From positions 1,723,986 through 1,787,985 of the forward strand of contig NW_019091386.1 in NCBI RefSeq assembly GCF_001949145.1: a stretch of DNA of 64,000 nt. The letters run 5' to 3'. Position 1 is the stretch's first letter. Each line of letters begins with the position of its first letter. This DNA comes from Acanthaster planci. Taxonomy: Eukaryota > Echinodermata > Asteroidea > Valvatida > Acanthasteridae. The notes under the pieces are model-generated. The model saw nothing but the letters and a program-made list of their open reading frames with translations. It did not search any database and was not told the DNA's origin. This document shows, one piece after another, positions 49,660 through 61,274 of this stretch. A program made the position numbers and the translations under genes.

Positions 49660-50420
49660 CTGACTCTAGCCTTTTGTCAAAGCCTTCATGGCTGTGCGTG
49701 TGTAACTGCAAAGCGACTGGACAGGAGATCAGGTGAGTGGCGCAGCCAAAAGGCCTTTTCCAACTTTATTTTGAGGTTTTTGTAGTGAATTATTCATAAG
49801 CTTTCTTATATACATTATTCATAAATTTCATGTAAACAGTTGAAGCATAGCGTCTCCGAAATAAACGGCATCAACTCCAAAGATTATGCAATGTTCCATC
49901 TGGTTTTTCATGAGGGCAATATAAACCGTGAGATGACAACTATGATGCTTGTTGGTTCAATGGTCAAAGCAAAACCCCAGTGCTTGAAATATGGAGCTCT
50001 TACCATATCACGTGGGCAGAGACAAAAACGTCATGCCCGCATACAGATACTTCAATAGCCTAACGCTGCACAGTTTAAACTCGGCAAGTTGAAGTTTTCC
50101 AGCAGAAAAAAACTGTCCAAATACTGCTCAGGATACTGACCGGCACTCACATGGCCGCCGACACACTTGACACGCTCGCTATCTTTCGTAAACTTTCAAT
50201 TTGCATAATAGGTGAATGTATGCTGACCCCCTCGCTTATGATTGGTTGGGATTTTTGCTACCCCAAAGGGGTAGCAAAAATCAAAAACATTAAGAAAAAG
50301 TAAGAAATTCCTGACAAGTTGGAAAAGGCCTTGTGGCTGCGCCACTCGTGCATGTGGTCTCTGGTCCAGCCCCTTTACAACTACACATGAACACAGCTGC
50401 GAAGGCTTTGACGAAAGGCT
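49660..50420. mobile_element. Foldback element with arms of about 105 bp
   Basis: Left arm 49660-49766 runs from gccttttgtcaaagccttc through gtggcgcagcca to ggccttttccaactt. Right arm 50316-50420 is its inverted complement: aagttggaaaaggcc, tggctgcgccac, and gaaggctttgacgaaaggc. Weaker pairing extends outward on both sides. The roughly 550 bp interior has no recognisable coding region and includes the hairpin at 50250. Confidence 0.75.
50250..50282. repeat. Perfect 15 bp hairpin with 3-base loop
   Basis: gatttttgctacccc, loop aaa, then ggggtagcaaaaatc: a perfect inverted repeat. It lies inside the foldback element at 49660-50420. Confidence 0.95.
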
Positions 50421-53061
50421 ACCGGTACATCGCCATGGGTCAGAAACTAGTGACTGCCACAAGATCAGACAGTCTGATGAAGCATCCTGGATTGGATGTA
50501 ATACGGGAGTCCAGTTGATCCGATTTACATGTAACTGCTTTCCTAATTAAACTCAAGGACTATTTCCCCTCAACGCATGTACTGTGCCTGACGGTGTGAC
50601 AAGATATCTTGGGCAAAAATACTACACAAGGTGTGTCTGAAGATTGTTGCAGATGACCGTTTTATGTTTGCCCATTGCTATTACCATGATTACATGTACT
50701 ATAGCAGTCGATGTGTGCACTTCCTTGAGACGCTACTGAGTCATTTCCATAGAAAAATCTCCCTGGAAAAAAAGATGCAAAAATCAGAGACAAAAACCCA
50801 CATTTTTCTTCAATGATTTGATTTTAAAACAATAAAAAATAATAACTATCCCTTCTTCTACCGAAAACACAACATCTATCCTACAATGACCTACATGTAC
50901 AGAAGTCCCACAGCAGGACGATGGTTGTCAATTTCCATACTCCCAATATTGCTTCCAGAAATTATAAAGCTACAATTGTACCAAGAGCCTACATATAGGG
51001 ACACAACTTGACAGTCTGTGCACGAATCCTATGCATGAGACCATGGAGGAAGGAGGGGATGAGACAGGCCTGAAACATTCTAGATGTAATCAATATTTTC
51101 TCTGCTAAATTTGACTTTACTTTAGCCTCGGACGTGCATTAGGTTATGACTTGTAATTTGCCAATACATGACAATTGTTGCAGTTGAAATGTCGGCTACG
51201 TTACCGGAATGCAGTGCTTGCGCGGTACACTTTCAAATGAAAATTTGCAGTCCGTAAACTGGGCAGCGCAACACTTTCGAACCCCCTTAAACCATTATCA
51301 GTAAGCGTCTTCCTTATTACAAGCTCAAGTTAGCTTCCGACGATCTAATGAAAAGAACTTACAGAAGAACTTGGGAAGTTACACTATGCCCACAAACTAG
51401 CTACATTGTAAATTCAGAGAAGGGGCCGACGAAGATCGAGGAAGTCTCGCACTTTACTTACAGCAGTCCATTGCGTACCCCAACGTGGTCGCTAACTGAA
51501 GCAACGCAGCACTCAGCTATGTAATAAATTTACTTAACGGGTTGGGGACCCGACTAAGTCTAAATTCTCTTGCCGACAGACGTAGACACTGAGTTATTAC
51601 AATGATCATGGAGGTAGAATTCCATGCAATGATAGAGCAGCGAATTTCTTGTGAGCCTGCATCAAATTTTCGAAAAAAAAACACGAAATTAAAACCGTAA
51701 ATGCCTTCATACATGTTTTAAAGCCTGCAAAATCTCTCACCACCGCACCCATTCCAAATCAGAGATGGGTGTGCGACCGCGGCGAAATACAAGGGTTGGC
51801 CTGTTTTTATTCTTTTTCGGGCTTCCAAATTTTCTCAAAAGGCATGCAAACACACCGTGCATCATTGTATGCACGACCCCTACATACGGCTGGCTTATTG
51901 AAGGGGAATCGAGATCCGCCGGTAGCCTACAACGAAGTAGGTCTGTCGTGTAAGCTAATTGCAGGATTTTGAGAGCCTTAGTCGCGAGCCCCTTTCTTAA
52001 CCTGTAATACTGCAGGTCAGCATCTGTAATCAATCTTCGACAATTTCAGGGAGCTCATCTTCGAAATCGGAGCAGGCCCTACCTTGCAGAGTAAACTGTC
52101 TGATTCATGAATAATAATAACGGACCGAGTAATTTATTGCAATAGCACCCATCTTCTCCAGCCAGTGGGGTTGCTGGCAATTTTCCCCGGGGCATGCTCC
52201 GAATCTCGTCGCTTTAACTCGCCCCCCATTCGAATATCTTACTCGGTAAAATATCGACAATATTGATAGATGATAATTAGGGTGATTACACGGGCTATTA
52301 TTCCGATGGAATAATGCTTATGAAGACAGCCTGGCAATGTCCGTGCTCTAAAGGGAGATGATAGAAAATGCCCTGCGAAGGTCCCTGACCCTGCCGGCAT
52401 TTTTGTCAATTACCACTTTAAATGCGGACACTGGTTGGGATTAGTATAGTGATTCGAGAAGATCGAAGGACCAATTTGAAAAAAAAAATATCATAATAAT
52501 TTCAAGCATTGCTACGTGAAAGACCAACTATTGAACACAAACTGGAGACGGTTCCGACGGCCGTGGGTGTTCGTGGACGTCACTACCTTAGCTGTAAATC
52601 CTTTGGGCGAACTTTTCCTTAGGCCTATACACTGTGACATTAACCTCAAACGAAAAAAAAATAGCCCTCCAGTTTTCCTTTTTATCAGCAAGAACAATGG
52701 CAAGATTATGCTGTAACGTTTCAGTAGAAAAGTCCTGTCGATATTTTCCACTTTGATCTGTCTCACATCAATTTTTTCACTTCTGAATCTGAAGGCAGAG
52801 CACGGGAGGGGGGTTGATGTCGTCTGTACAGTAGTCTACATATGAGCTCAAATTGACAGTTGGAAGAGCTACCTGTATAGGCCCTAGGCCTGGCCATGAT
52901 GACTTGACATTAAGTATATTAAAATCAATATTCAGGTATGATTTTTTTTTCATTTTCAGAAAGTGGATATCTGTCACTGCCATATTATAATTCATGACTC
53001 AAATGCAAGTTTGTTTGAGGGAAAAAATACTGAAAGAGATTTCCTCTGGCCGAACACTCAC

Positions 53062-53288
53062 TGCGTTGCACTGACAACCCCCGTCGGTGCCTCCCACGCC
53101 TTGATGATGACCGATCGCCGTGGCAACCAGAGTCTCGAGTGTCGCATGAGACATCTTCAGCAGCAGGCTGGCCGGGCCTCGGCGGTCACCCCTGCTGCCG
53201 CCGCCACTGCCGCTGCCCGCGTCGCGATGAAGCGGACTGGACTGATTCCTGATCGTGGCGGGGACATCCGTGGTGGAGCAAATTTCGG
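53062..53288 (-). CDS. Linker exon with Gly/Ser/Arg-rich segment
   Basis: 227 bases: two bases completing a codon from the previous exon, then 75 codons. Acceptor ccaccgatcgcag (AG at 53290-53289) follows a long pyrimidine tract; donor AACGCA|GTGAGT is near consensus. Phase fits on both sides (preceding exon ends in phase 1; next starts in phase 0). The peptide reads AEICSTTDVPATIRNQSSPL, HRDAGSGSGGGSRGDRRGP, then a short hydrophobic helix-like part ASLLLKMSHATLETLVATA and a Gly/Cys-rich end (GGCQCNA). I recognise no domain; it probably links the armadillo-like region to REM. Exon status rests on splice sites, phase and high GC/CpG content compared with its flanks. Confidence 0.72.
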
Positions 53289-56200
53289 CTGCGATCGGTG
53301 GAAAGAGAAGAAAAGAGAAGAAATATTTCGTTATTGTCATAATAATAACCGATACAGTGTTTCAGACAGCTGCGTACAGCCGACTGATCGCGAAAAGCAA
53401 ATCTCGTGGTCAAGTTGCACTTTCTGAGCGCCCAGGTAAACGGAGTCCATTACGGTAATTTACATTTCTTTCCAAGTTTACTGACGCACAGTGGAAACCC
53501 GAGAAGGCTGATAAAATATAATACATCGAGATGGAAACACTGTGCATACTTTAAACATCAGACTGTTACTTCATATAACCATCATGATTTTTTTGTTCAT
53601 TTGACTTAATTGTGTTTTCCGTAAGAGGCTGTTACGCTGGTACCCTACTGCTGGCAAGTGCATCAAACTTGTAACATTCTTTTTGCTGATTATACCACAT
53701 GTAGTTTCCATTCCGACCCGGACACGAATTTTGAGATCCCTTTGAAAGACATTTTCCCGTCACTAGTTACACCCTCCTCCCCCGATAAAAATAATAAAAT
53801 ACGAGTACTAATAGTCTGGATAATGGATTTGGCACTTTGTAGGCCCACATCATAATTTTGACGTTCCCATTATAGAAGCCACGTGTCTTGCACCGTGAAC
53901 AATGCATTGCGCCTAGCCCTTTTGGCTTTGCTGCCACCAAGAGTTTGATTGGGACGCAGTTCGAGCGCTTCAAAGAAAGCATGCTTCATCCAACGCAACC
54001 CATTCCACAGAAGTATACACGTCCCTGCCGCATCGCTCGTGTCCCTGTCCTGACCTTATATGACGTCAGCATGCAACCACCAGTATTTTGTCTCATGGGC
54101 AGGGTCTTTCTATAGGCCACCGTCGTCAATCGTCACAAGCCACGATGAGGTGCCGCATTATTTTTGCCCTACCCCGTCCCCACATTAATATCGACGCGGG
54201 CATGATTCTATCAAGCACACAGGACAGTCAATAAATTACTGCCCAAAGTAAATGAATAGTTGCACACAGAGATAACAGCTCACGTTCGCTGGGCAGGAAA
54301 ACAAGTAATGAAACTGCCACACCGCATTTTAGCAGTGATGAGTATGAATGTGAAAACAGAGAATCGCGGCGTGTCGCTGCTCTCGGCGAAGGTAGACGGA
54401 CGTGTGTTTTTGACCGGGTTAACGACGCTAGATTATTAGGAGATTCTTTTCAATCAAAAGTAGGTTGACAGGGAACTTTTGATTGACCTGGTTTTTCACT
54501 TGAAGAATACTTTCACAAAAACAACTCACATAAGGCAAAATCCCAAATCAATTCAAGGCGAAGGGCATGTCAGATATCCGGATTTCTATCAATTTAGTCT
54601 CGGGCAAACTAATGTAGATCAAAGAAATAAAAGTTGACAGACAGTACATTTTATCGGCAGTAATTCCTGCATTTTAAGCGTTCTTTCTTTCACTGGTTCG
54701 GATGCTACCAGATCTGTAACGAAATAACACTGATCAATGAGCCCTACCCACATACGCTTGTTTAAGCAATCGCGGCTGTGATTGGTCCAAAATCAAGGGT
54801 CGGGACTTCGTGGATTGGTGTGTTTTAGTTTTTCGCTTTCCTACTCACCATCAGGCGCCAAATTATATCCTCCAAGACAAATGTGTTCTCATTGGAAAAT
54901 ATATACAAAGCCTAAAAGTTCGAGGGATCTCATTTCTTTTTAAGATTGAATAGTCTCCTCTCAAGCAAAGATGAACGGTACTCAGTCGATGCTTGGAAGG
55001 AACGCCACGATCCAATTACCACTTAAAGAGAATTCGGATTAATCTATAGTTTCAAAGACTGGCTATCCCAATGAACCTTGTCTCCTTTTGTCACTTCACC
55101 TCACGTGCTGAATGACATTATCGTCATTTTTACAAGCAAATATTTTCTAAAATGCCAAGATCTGACATGCTTCTTTTGTGGCCGATTCTCAAGGTTATAG
55201 GTAATTTTTGCACGATTTAAAAATCCAGAACACTCCGAAAAGCACAAATACAATACATTTGTCACAAATAAAATTATAGCATAAAGAAATGAAACGAGAA
55301 CATCAACTATGACCGTAGGCACTAGGCCTACGCTTCTAAACCGACGTGTTTTGGAAAGTTCAGTTTGAGAAATAATTCTGCTGCCTGTGTCAACGGCCAA
55401 GAAAACGACATTAAACCACCTTTGTACCTGTGACAAACAAGCTGAGATTGTTTTTAATTTGTGTAGAAAATAAACATTCGTGTTCCTAGCCTCACGAACT
55501 CGCGCGCACGACTGGCCATGGAACGCATCACTCACCAGCAGGGGCGCGTGATTTTGAAGGGTCAACAATGACATCGACTCATTTTGGCAAATCGTCTCGC
55601 TTACAGCGGCAGCGTTAACAGAAGTATCGTCAAAAGATGATGGAACACAAATTAAGCAGGTTCATTAATAGTTCACAATACAGCCAAATGATGATGAAAG
55701 AGTTTATAATTTTTTAACCGTGTGTGTGATGAGAGGCACATAATTAACGCAGATGAAATGTTTAAGGACAACAGTTCTTCATCTGCGTTAAAACATATAG
55801 GCCATAATCTCGGTAATGTCACTCGTCGCTATAGCTGTCACTGTCCTTGGCGTCTTTGTGACCCGCGTCACTGTCATCAGGTGCATGCGAGCAGTACCAG
55901 AAACCAGCAACACGTGAGAGACATCAATCACAGTATCAGAAGTAGCGACAAAGTAGCGACAGCAACTTGCAACTGCAACAGCGAGACGTGCAGCAGTTGT
56001 GGAAGCGATAATATTGAGAGCAGTACCGCAGGGAAAAACAGCAGCAACAGCGAAGGCAAGCTGCAGTGGCATAAGCAAACGGAGCCGCGCATGAGACCAG
56101 ATTATTGAAAAAACACACAGCTAGCGGGTACTGTGCCTAGGACCTACAAGGGGGGGGGTGGTGGCTACGAAAAATATGAGGGCCTACGAAAAATGTCACA

Positions 56201-57300
56201 GAGAACCACAAACACGTAAACCGGAACGGACACGTATACGCATGAACAAGCATTGTGACATTGGTATTAGCGCCTTTATAGACCTTTTCACTAATAAATT
56301 CATAATTATGCACGCATGCGCAAAAATTGCCGTGGCAGCAAGAAGTGTGAGCGGGCCATTGAAAAGGTACAGGGGTACACTAAAAATCCCACTTAGAATA
56401 GAAACTAGTAGCAAAAACGATTTAATGGGATTTTCTGAAGAAAAAACTGAACAAAGCCAGAAAACCCGAGAGAAAATGGTCATCAAAGTTGCGCCCCTGT
56501 ACCTTTTCAATGGCCCACTTGCAAATCTTGCCGCTAAGGTCATTTGTGAACATGCGTGCATGATTATGACTTTATTAGTGAAAATGTCTATCGAGTACAG
56601 AAGTATGACGTCATTTAGAACCAGGAAATACAGTACAGACGAATGGAGGATGCGCGGGCATTAGTTCACGCGCTGGTTCTCGCGAGTAGGGCCTTTTGGG
56701 CTCCTAGCTTGACCAAGAAAGGGCGAAATTTTAGTAACTGCAAATCGCTGGTCCATGCGCGACTATGAAACGCAAGCGTTGCAGTCGGATCGCTACCAAC
56801 AAATGAGCACTCCCGATCAACATTGCTTTTTTCAACCGACGAGGGGTGTTCCTGTTCAAGGCAGATACAGAGCACAAGCCTAAGGAACACTTTAATACGG
56901 CTCTGGCAGCACAGCACCACCACTAAAGTAACACAGCACTAACTCAAGCAGCACAGCACAATACAGCAGGGGAAGAATGTAAGCTCCTAAGAGAAAGGAC
57001 CAGAAGTCTCATAGCAGTAATTTCAACAAAAAAATCATAGCAATATTATCAACATTGAACCTGTCATTAAATCACAACATCAGCATAGTAGTAACGACGG
57101 TAGCTATATAACATTAGAAGTAGTGAGCCGGGCACCAGCATCGTTACATCGCAGCGGTAGCATCGCTAGTAGTAGAACTGGTGGCAACATTAGCATACTG
57201 AGCAGCATCAGCACTGGGGCGACATCCGTAAAGCAGCGTACAGTAGTGACAAGGGCCACAGTACTTTCTGAGGTAATTCACCTAATCCGCGATTATATAC
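53289..57300 (-). other. 4.0 kb intron
   Basis: Donor GGAAG|GTATAT (57300-57299), acceptor at 53290-53289. CpG content is higher than in the left 50 kb. It holds a foldback element at 56279-56591 and two stretches of loose CAR/AGY trinucleotide bias (about 55900-56070 and 56930-57260), whose plus-strand translations are Ser/Asn/Cys-rich. I do not regard the minus-strand open frame at 55101-55574 as a gene: no domain and no splice context that fits. Confidence 0.7.
56279..56591. mobile_element. Foldback element with arms of about 100 bp
   Basis: Left arm 56279-56380 contains cttttcactaataaa, atgcacgcatgcgc and gggccattgaaaaggtacag. Right arm 56492-56591 is its inverted complement. Because of this, the ORFs on both strands translate to the same peptide fragment (GPLKRYRG), which gives a false impression of a conserved protein. 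Confidence 0.85.
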
Positions 57301-57556
57301 CTTCCATGCCCAGTAGGCTTTTGGACATCCTGTGATCGCTGTGATCTAGCAGCCCCAGGTACACCCGGATCCGCGTGATGTGCAGCGCCAAAATGGATCC
57401 GAAGTAAGGAGATTTCTCGTTTGCCCACGTTCGATCGACGTGATGGCGGGAAATCTTGTCGATTCGTTGGGCCAAGCCTGCCGACATTAAGGCCACGTGG
57501 TTTGTTGGATCCAAAACAAGGACCTCAATGACTTGAAGAACGAGGCACAGGAAATC
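57301..57556 (-). CDS. Helical (armadillo-like) region exon
   Basis: 85 codons plus one base. Acceptor gttttctttgaacag (AG at 57558-57557), donor GGAAG|GTATAT. The peptide reads DFLCLVLQVIEVLVLDPTNH, VALMSAGLAQRIDKISRHHV, WANEKSPYFGSILALHITRI, RVYLGLLDHSDHRMSK. The alternation of Leu/Ala-rich helices with 'D-P-x-N' turns and a 'G-L-x-x-x-I' helix looks like armadillo/HEAT-type repeats. It continues the repeat-like end of the preceding exon (AQRLAARALLTISSLPSTRR...). Phase 0 from the previous exon, phase 1 into the next. Role is likely protein-protein interaction or autoregulation; this is inference, and I cannot name a specific family. Confidence 0.82.
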
Positions 57557-58932
57557 CTGTTCAAAGAAAACAATGAAAATATAGACATTAGATAGATAAT
57601 TTTCGTACCCACATAAAATTCAGTTCGACTGTTTAGGGGTATGTGCAGACACCACGTACATCTTTAAACCCTAAAAATGGTATATTTTGTCTGGTTTCTT
57701 GCGCAACTCCGTGTACAATTTTACACAGAAATCGATAAAGGTTCATTCGAATTAAGAATGGCTATCAGTTTCAAATCAAGTTTTGTTTTGCAGTGTATGA
57801 AAAAATAAAATTAAGAAACTCATTCAGTATATGCAGAACAGTAATTTCATACTATGGTTGAAAATGTAGTGCTGTCTGAATGCTGACCACACAATCTCTG
57901 TCAAACACAAGAAGAAACAAAACGTGCAGACAGTAAAACAGTAAATCCTATACTGATCTAGTTGAGAATTGACCACGTCTTCTGACCTTCACGATATGAC
58001 CGATTACCCATTAGCCCCCGGCCGGCATTTATTACAGCTAATTCCCCCAACTACCCTTCCTGATAGGCGAAGCTGTCACTTTTGTGACCTGTGATCTTTG
58101 ATTCCCGTCGTGTTTTTAGCTTCCAAGCAAATAGCACTGTAAACGCTTTTCAACACAATCGGCAGACGCGTAATCTGGCCCTCATCGCCGGCCACCTGCC
58201 TCATCAGAGAAGGAACGCGTAACGAGAGACCGGGGAAAAATGTTTGACGTTCTCCTCATGTTCAGACCAGCCTATTACCCGCGAAGGTAATTGATACTGG
58301 AGCATGCGTAACTGGACCATAATCGGGCGAAAACTGCAGACGATTCGCTCATTTTCACGAGGCAAAAAAGGCCATAGTACCTGATCGTCACCCAGGAGAT
58401 TGTTTGGGGGAAACTGCAAATGTTGTTTGACGTCATCCTTGGTTGACATTTACAGACTGAAAGTAATCCTTTTAAGTTAGCTTAGCTGAGAAGCAATTTA
58501 CCAACTCATTTTGAAATCGTATCACACTGCAGACGCCAGTCGCATTCAGACTTTGTTTTTATTATTCTTTGTATTGAAAATCATAAGGAGTTTTGCTCTT
58601 GAATGTCGCATCCGCACTGAACAACCAGTTTACATCTGGCCATGTCCTTGGCAAACGGTACAAAAGCTAAATACACAGTGTATAACGGTAAAATACTCAC
58701 TAAAATAAACAACCGGCATTGTGTCTTGAGTGATTACACAAAAGATATTAACTAGGAACATTTTTTTGTAACAGCAGTGTTACTTTTTTTTCATTGCTTA
58801 CATCCATAGTTGCCTCATACGTGTATGCAGCTCTCATCCACCCTTACGCGTTTTCATAACACTATGCAATCCACATTTGACCAACGAGAAAGTTTCACTG
58901 CTGATACTTCAGATTTCGCACTTTTCGGACCA

Positions 58933-59106
58933 ATACGGGAGATTCACAATAGTGCGCCTCCAAGAGTTTGCAACGCGTTGGTCAATCACAACGCGCGAAA
59001 TCTGTCAACCCTTTCCAAACGCGCATTGGGTTGACAGATTTCGAACATTGTGATTGGCCAACGCGTGGCAAACTCTTGGAGGCGTACTGTTGTGAAACGC
59101 CCGTAT
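58933..59106. mobile_element. Foldback MITE-like element with arms of about 79 bp
   Basis: Left arm 58933-59011 (atacggga, gcgcctccaagagtttg, caacgcgttgg, cgaaatctgtcaaccc) and right arm 59028-59106 are inverted complements with few mismatches, separated by a 16-base loop. The element is CpG-rich, so it looks comparatively young or lies in unmethylated DNA. No coding capacity. Confidence 0.85.
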
Positions 59107-59889
59107 TTGTATCTAATTCTCCGAATGTGTCTATATAATATACACTCGTCTCCCTATCAGTCACATCACAGACGCGTGCTGAACACGTTGCTTTTCACAC
59201 CGTCAGAACCGCCATGGCTTCCCAAACACGATTAAGATGGACCAATAAAACCAGCAGTATCGACTCCTGGACACGGAAACAGTGGTATTCGAAGTCTCGT
59301 AATCGTTTTAGAAAGTCAATAAATCCGATCCCCCGGGAGATCGGTTTTTAATACGCGAACGAGGATGGGCAACGCAGCCCTCTCTTTAATTCACGTTATT
59401 GCATTTCTCTTGTGGAAATACACGGTCGCTGAATCCCTAGAATGAGGTGTGGGCTCGGGCTCTCTTGATGTCGAAAACCCATGGGAAATCTACGCTTCTT
59501 TTAAATATGCCCACGCACGATTTCCCGACGGGAAACCGGTGAAGATTAAACATACCTGACACTTCAACGAGAGAGTAATGCAAAGCACCTGTGATTTGTA
59601 CGTGAGCACGACCAACTCTTGTGATATATACATGTAAATTCCTCTATGAACCGGTCGGACTTCCACCCGCTGTTAATAAACGAGATTTTTTTAAAACAGA
59701 AATGACCCTGTTCGGAACGGCGCCAAAATTTATTATGGCATCACCTAATCGAGAACGCGTTGAAATGATCTTTTGCCCTTATAAAGAAGAATGTACTTCG
59801 GGCTACAAATAGAGTAGCAGTAGATATAATAACCTCTCAAAATTGATCTCTTCCAAGCAGAGATCCTGTACAAAGGAACGAATTCAAAA

Positions 59890-59965
59890 ATTCCCCACGG
59901 GATTCGAACCAAGAACACCCACAATGCTAACCCTTTTCCTCACGCACTACGGAACGCCACACAAG
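59890..59965 (-). repeat. tRNA-like SINE head fragment
   Basis: On the minus strand a perfect B box (ggttcgaatcc, 59910-59900) is preceded by gtagtgcgtgaggaaaag and gttagcattgtggg, and followed by cgtggggaattttt. The A-box region is weak and no clean cloverleaf forms by eye, so a tRNA-derived SINE fragment is more likely than a functional tRNA gene. Confidence 0.55.
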
Positions 59966-60350
59966 CAAGCCAAATAGAACTTCTTTTCTTTTGTGCCGCG
60001 ACCCTACATAATGACGATGAAGCTGTTACATATTTTAGGTATTAATATATTTCGGCCGAACAAAGGCATATTTCCGTAAAAGCCTCGTTTATTATAGACG
60101 GATCGGGGCCTTTTTTCGCCTTATAAACGAGCATCACATAAGGTATTCAGATTTTCTTTTTTGTTTTGTTTTTGCTTTCTTTATTGGAAATGTACTTATG
60201 TTTTAATATTCAACTTAATATTCTAACCGAACACTGCCTTTGTTACACTCTCCACAATTTCACGAAGTTCTTGCTGGTTACCAAAATCTGCCAAGCATTT
60301 TCCCTTTAAAATACACCTTTCTATTAAAAAGTATTAGAATTGGGTCCTAC

Positions 60351-61274
60351 CTGGTCACACGTTGGCTCCAAAACTGACAGGAGTCTCCACATGTATTCCG
60401 GACGCATAAGGGCTCGGCGGGTGGACGGTAAGCTGGATATTGTCAGCAATGCCCTGGCCGCTAGCCTCTGGGCTTGCTTTACTTGGCTCGGGCCGGCCTC
60501 TGCCGGAGGCCTCTTCGGAGAGGACTTCTCACTCTCACTCGATGACTCCTCGGCAGAATCGGACGACCTGGCTACACTCTGCAGGCAGTCCAGAAGCATG
60601 TCGACGTCGACGGTCGTCAAGAGCCGCACCGCGCTGTGCACTGTCGGCTGGGCGGAGGCCTGCTTCGTCTTGGCGCTCCGGCCGATGCTCCGGGCGAACT
60701 TGCCCAGCTTGGAGTGGACGCTCTTCCGGAGAACCAGCCGTTTGGCGTAGAAGGAGTTGGAGCTGTATCGAAAGCTTGGCTTCCTGGTTAGTCCCGGAGA
60801 CGCGGTCTTGGGCTGGTGGCCCTCCACCTTCAGCCGGAATCGGTCCAGGGACGGGCTGGCCGGGATCGAGTTCGACTCACTGTCTTTGGAGTTCGACCCC
60901 CGGCTGAACGACACGGAGAGATGCTCCCCTTGCTGGTCGTGGTATTCCCGCTGGTGTCTGGGGGACCGCCTGTAGGGTGTCCCTCTCTCAGGCGATCCTG
61001 GGATCGGTGCGGATCTCCGTGGGCTGCTGCTGCATCCCCAGCACGTCGAATTCCGGCTCTCCTCCATCTTCAGGTGCAGGCGCAGCACCGCGTTGACGAC
61101 GCTCAGGGCCGCGTCCCGGACGCACTGGCCGCATCTGACGAACTGAAGGGCGATGCGAAACAGTTTGCCGAGCCTCTCGCCCCGGATGCCCTCCAAAGAG
61201 CCGCTGCCATGGTGACTCTCGTCTGCATCCAGTCCTTCTAAGGTCCCGTCTCCGCCACCTGGCGCCGTGCACGC
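60351..61274 (-). CDS. Large N-terminal-region exon, helical repeats with basic/Ser-rich linkers
   Basis: 308 codons, phase 0 at both ends; most 5' exon visible. Acceptor ctttgaacgctag (AG at 61276-61275) with an in-frame TAG just upstream, so the frame cannot extend further; donor GACCAG|GTAGGA. The first in-frame Met is about 55 residues in, after helix-like GERLGKLFRIALQFVRCGQ and CVRDAALSVVNAVLRLHLK. I therefore call it an internal exon. Order of parts: Gly/Asp-rich start; helices; Ser/Arg/Pro-rich linker (CWGCSSSPRRSAPIPGSPER); a basic segment (KRLVLRKSVHSKLGKFARS) that may contact membrane; DVDMLLDCLQSVARS helix; acidic Ser/Glu stretch (SAEESSSESEKSSPKRP); and an armadillo-like C-terminal part (AQRLAARALLTISSLPSTRR, EYMWRLLSVLEPTCDQ) continuing in the next exon. 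High GC/CpG. Plus-strand ORFs across it are shadows. Confidence 0.85.

Larger units (their letters stand above)
49482..53061 (-). other. 3.6 kb intron upstream of the REM exons
   Basis: Donor AACGCA|GTGAGT (53061-53060), acceptor at 49483-49482. The left part (to about 50.9 kb) still carries TACATG runs; the right part is more CpG-rich and nearly free of them. It includes a foldback element with long arms (49660-50420) and a perfect hairpin (50250-50282). The minus-strand open frame at 51737-52033 is unsupported. The CpG-richer stretch at about 51180-52300 might be regulatory, but I see no defined promoter elements. Confidence 0.7.
57557..60350 (-). other. 2.8 kb intron
   Basis: Donor GACCAG|GTAGGA (60350-60349), acceptor at 57558-57557. 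It contains a foldback element at 58933-59106 and a tRNA-like SINE fragment at about 59890-59965. I see no further exon. Confidence 0.75.

Noticed and set aside
55101-55574. Minus-strand ORF of 157 codons with a hydrophobic stretch (VIVDVLVSFLYAIILFV)
   Set aside because: Looks like one membrane segment, but there is no family match, no conserved motif and no splice signal fitting the host gene; probably chance.
56158-56664. Plus-strand ORF of 168 codons and a minus-strand partner sharing the peptide GPLKRYRG
   Set aside because: The shared peptide is explained by the inverted arms of the foldback element at 56279-56591.
59890-59965. Functional tRNA gene on the minus strand
   Set aside because: The B box is perfect but the A-box region and the stems do not form a convincing cloverleaf; a SINE fragment is more likely.
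60340-61241. Several plus-strand ORFs of 72-155 codons
   Set aside because: Antisense shadows of the GC-rich 308-codon exon.
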